From NCBI GenBank assembly GCA_964584935.1, contig CAZPBN010000005.1:62001-126000 (forward strand): 64,000 nt of DNA, in the 5' to 3' direction. This DNA comes from CAZPBN01 sp964584935. GTDB taxonomy: Bacteria; Acidobacteriota; Aminicenantia; Aminicenantales; Aminicenantaceae. Below, in pieces: positions 62,009-64,000 of the stretch. Made by a program: the position numbers and the translations under genes. The notes under the pieces are model-generated. The model saw only the letters and a list, made by a program, of their open reading frames with translations, searched no databases and was not told the origin of the DNA. The first letter of the stretch is position 1. Each line of letters opens with the position of its first letter.

Positions 62009-62018
62009 TTTTTAATTG

Positions 62019-62684
62019 TTAACTGAGTTTATTGACAGCATCAAATGCGTCTTCGCAATAGAAATCGGCTCCGATTTTTTTTGCGTATTCTTCAGAAACA
62101 GGAGCTCCTCCGATAAATATTTTGACTTTATCCCTCACACCGGCATCTTTCAACTTGTCTATAACATCTTTCATCCGGTTCATTGTTGTGGTAAGAAGGG
62201 CAGAAAGTCCCAGATATTTAGCATCAGATTCCGAGATCGCATTGACGATTTTATCAGCGGGAACTCCTGTTCCTAAATCAATCACTTCATAACCTGATCC
62301 ACGAAGGAGGGTCGCCACTATATTTTTTCCTATATCGTGAAGATCGCCTTCGACGGTTGCGATGATAAACTTATCCAGACGTTTGGTGCCTGAATCAATA
62401 AGCAGTGGTTCAAGCAGCTTCATGGCTTCACTCACACATTCAGCTGAAGCCAGCATATCCGGTGTCAGGTATTCACCGGATTCATAAAGACGGCCTACTT
62501 TTTCCATTCCTTTGTTAATGCTTTTTGTTACAATATCTGAGGCAGGTATGTTTTCTTCGATTGCCTTTTGTACAAGCTCTATCACTCCAGGTTGTCCCGC
62601 CATAGTTCCGTCAAAACCTTCGTCCTCACTGTCTATTCTTCCTGATATGATGTTACCTTTTATTTCTTCAAGTAATTTATTCAT
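62019..62684 (-). CDS. mttC: Corrinoid methyl-carrier protein (second copy)
   Basis: 221 residues from the ATG with CAGGAGGAG 8 bases ahead; a frame 13 codons longer has no site. Axial ligand motif ATVEGDLHDIGKN and the same C-terminal strands as 58903-59577 (LGLSALLTTTMNRM, KIFIGGAPVSEEYAKK). Directly follows the second mttB by 19 bases, so the two are probably partners. Confidence 0.93.
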   Translation of the reverse strand: MNKLLEEIKGNIISGRIDSEDEGFDGTMAGQPGVIELVQKAIEENIPASDIVTKSINKGMEKVGRLYESGEYLTPDMLASAECVSEAMKLLEPLLIDSGTKRLDKFIIATVEGDLHDIGKNIVATLLRGSGYEVIDLGTGVPADKIVNAISESDAKYLGLSALLTTTMNRMKDVIDKLKDAGVRDKVKIFIGGAPVSEEYAKKIGADFYCEDAFDAVNKLS

Positions 62685-62703
62685 AGGTTCACTCCTCCTG
62701 AGA

Positions 62704-64000
62704 TCAAATATTGTTGATTTCAAAATATTCCCTGGGTAAAAGACCGGGGATTTCTTTATATATGTTTTTAATTAAGTCATCATCTAATTTTTCTCCGGGT
62801 GTCTTCAAAAGATTCTGGAGTTGATGATAAGCTTTTTCAAGAACTTTATCTTCTTCATCGGATGTTTCAAAAGGATAGGGAGAACTCACCAGCCCTTCTC
62901 TCAGGGCTTTACGAATATGTTTGGCAAAGAGTTTTGTTTTTGATGATGTAACCTGTCTGATTTCTTGGATAGCGTTTTCAACTTCTTTTTTATTGAAACA
63001 TGGTTGCCTTAATACTTGCTTGATGATATTCAAATGGGCATCATCAAGCACTGCTTGAAGGGGAGAAAAAATATTTGTTTTATCCAGGAGGCCTACAGCA
63101 TAGTGAATATACTGGGCTCCCGCTGCCGCTACTTCAGTCTGAGCAAAGAGCTTTTCAACCGTAGCCTGAACTCCGGGAACTTTAGCATCTCCGACTCCTG
63201 CTGATGAATAACACGGTATTCCATAATGTTTTGCCATCTGTATACAGTCAATGTTATAGTGTATAAATTCAGGAGCTCCATAGAGGTCGTGAAGGGTATC
63301 CAACCTTGCCCTCACAGGGACAGCGCCATATAACATCGGGAATCCGGGGTTAACAATCTGGCCGAGGGTTATCCCGGCAAGGATCTCTGCATTGATAAGG
63401 GTAACCATTCCTTCTTCTTTTATGGGAGCGGTTGAGCCCCCCTGAGGAGAGCTGGATATAACCACTGGAATCCCTTTCTGAGCAATTGTGATCAGTTTTT
63501 CGGCTGTGTCATTGACCATTTGAAGTGGGCTCTTAATGAGACAAGTTATAAAAGATATGATTGGGTTTTCTTTGAGTTTTTTTTCTCCTCCTGCAATGAT
63601 TCCAGCTAATTTTAACACATCATCAAGGTGTTCCAAGGTAACCAGTCCAGCTTGAACGTGTTTTGTCATATACATTAAAGATGCGAAAAAGATATTGACA
63701 TCTTTATTGTCAGGATTGATTTCTTTATCCTGAATATTGATGTTCCGGATGAAAAAGTCCACATTTTGTAAAGTGTTGCATAGTTTTGATGATTGGCAGA
63801 GTTTTTTAATGGAACCCCGTTCTTCAATATATTCAGGTTTATATATGACATTGGAAGGATCATCCTTTTTCACATACTGGGAAAGAAGAGTCTTCTGATA
63901 TATATTGGTTTCAGAGCCTGTGCCAAAATAAACCTTTGGAACATCAGTATTGAGAATTAAGCGGTTCTCAGGTTTTCTGGCTCCCAGAATAATTTCACGG
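62704..64000 (-). CDS. mttB: MttB-family methyltransferase (second copy, 5' end beyond the window)
   Basis: The frame is open to the last base, reading REIILGARKPENR, VYFGTGSETNIYQ and on. A GTG at 63873 is internal, not the start. Seen here: about 432 residues, with ISFITCLIKSPLQMVND, ISSSPQGGSTAPIKEEG and YAVGLLDKTNIFSPLQAVLD typical of the family. No internal UAG. Similar to 57402-58865 along its length but clearly diverged, so its substrate may differ. It is the most upstream gene seen of the C1 operon; promoter and possible B12 riboswitch would lie outside. Confidence 0.88.
   Translation of the reverse strand, partial: REIILGARKPENRLILNTDVPKVYFGTGSETNIYQKTLLSQYVKKDDPSNVIYKPEYIEERGSIKKLCQSSKLCNTLQNVDFFIRNINIQDKEINPDNKDVNIFFASLMYMTKHVQAGLVTLEHLDDVLKLAGIIAGGEKKLKENPIISFITCLIKSPLQMVNDTAEKLITIAQKGIPVVISSSPQGGSTAPIKEEGMVTLINAEILAGITLGQIVNPGFPMLYGAVPVRARLDTLHDLYGAPEFIHYNIDCIQMAKHYGIPCYSSAGVGDAKVPGVQATVEKLFAQTEVAAAGAQYIHYAVGLLDKTNIFSPLQAVLDDAHLNIIKQVLRQPCFNKKEVENAIQEIRQVTSSKTKLFAKHIRKALREGLVSSPYPFETSDEEDKVLEKAYHQLQNLLKTPGEKLDDDLIKNIYKEIPGLLPREYFEINNI

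Noticed and set aside
62704..63873. GTG at 63873 as the start of the second mttB
   Set aside because: The same frame continues upstream to the window edge with family-conserved sequence, so the gene is cut by the edge.
57402..64000. Pyrrolysine-type trimethylamine methyltransferase
   Set aside because: Both MttB frames are continuous with no in-frame UAG, so they belong to the non-pyrrolysine branch.

Overview
The window is AT-rich bacterial chromosome. It carries about 55 protein genes, one tRNA and several gene relics. I see no rRNA, insertion sequence, CRISPR array or phage. Outer-membrane barrels, lipoproteins, Tat- and Sec-exported proteins, a multihaem cytochrome and an S46 peptidase point to a Gram-negative envelope. 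A cytosolic group 3 NiFe hydrogenase, a PPi-type phosphofructokinase, MetV/MetF, corrinoid methyltransferases and rubrerythrin-like proteins suggest an anaerobic or oxygen-wary heterotroph. The gene mix recalls Candidatus Aminicenantes or related Acidobacteriota-like lineages. That is inference from memory of gene content, not a measured placement.

Layout. 1-4673 is a Gld-type ABC exporter operon (ATPase, permease, GldG-like subunit, DUF4340 protein). 4883-8184 holds a TPR/PEGA/SUMF1-like exported protein, a decayed DUF4340 fragment and a flavin reductase. 8408-12706 holds a coiled-coil protein, a GH65 phosphorylase and a GT4 glycosyltransferase. 13038-22230 has two Tat-exported Gfo/Idh/MocA oxidoreductases. 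The second heads a six-gene, overlapping minus-strand operon with a seven-haem cytochrome, ApbE, an exported carbohydrate-binding-like protein and two membrane glycosylation enzymes. 22590-29295 contains a TPR protein behind a convincing sigma-54 promoter, a beta-barrel, aldo/keto and short-chain reductases, tRNA-Leu(UAA), a phosphoribosyltransferase, an exported kinase-fold protein and a methyltransferase.

29465-33919 is a four-gene NADP-linked hydrogenase operon. Its catalytic subunit is fused in frame to what looks like its own maturation endopeptidase. 34334-41396 has MsrB-MsrA, a HAD phosphatase, an acyl-CoA synthetase, a chimeric ABC relic, an S46 peptidase and a LigD-type phosphoesterase. 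41714-44199 is a redox-stress group: two ferritin-like proteins, a nitroreductase and an exported Ni superoxide dismutase. 44499-46807 is a patch of unusual composition with a barrel paralogue and several relics. 46812-49491 has a VWA protein and the PPi-phosphofructokinase. 49612-52715 is an ECF sigma/anti-sigma operon in which three exported proteins share one C-terminal module. 53001-55113 has a GT4 enzyme, a small membrane protein and a large gap with a second sigma-54 promoter.

55114-64000 is one minus-strand C1 cluster: two MttB-type methyltransferases, two corrinoid proteins, a methyl-THF:corrinoid methyltransferase, MetF and MetV. Downstream in the same direction lie a nitrilase-family amidase and an asparagine synthetase lacking the usual Cys nucleophile. 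Read together, methyl groups from an N-methyl compound would pass via corrinoid to THF and then be oxidised by MetF/MetV, while the hydrogenase balances NADP(H) with H2. The strongest unusual items are the hydrogenase-protease fusion, the Cys-less synthetase/amidase pair beside the C1 cluster, the repeated C-terminal module at the ECF locus, the periplasmic oxidoreductase/cytochrome/glycosylation operon, and the sigma-54 promoters.
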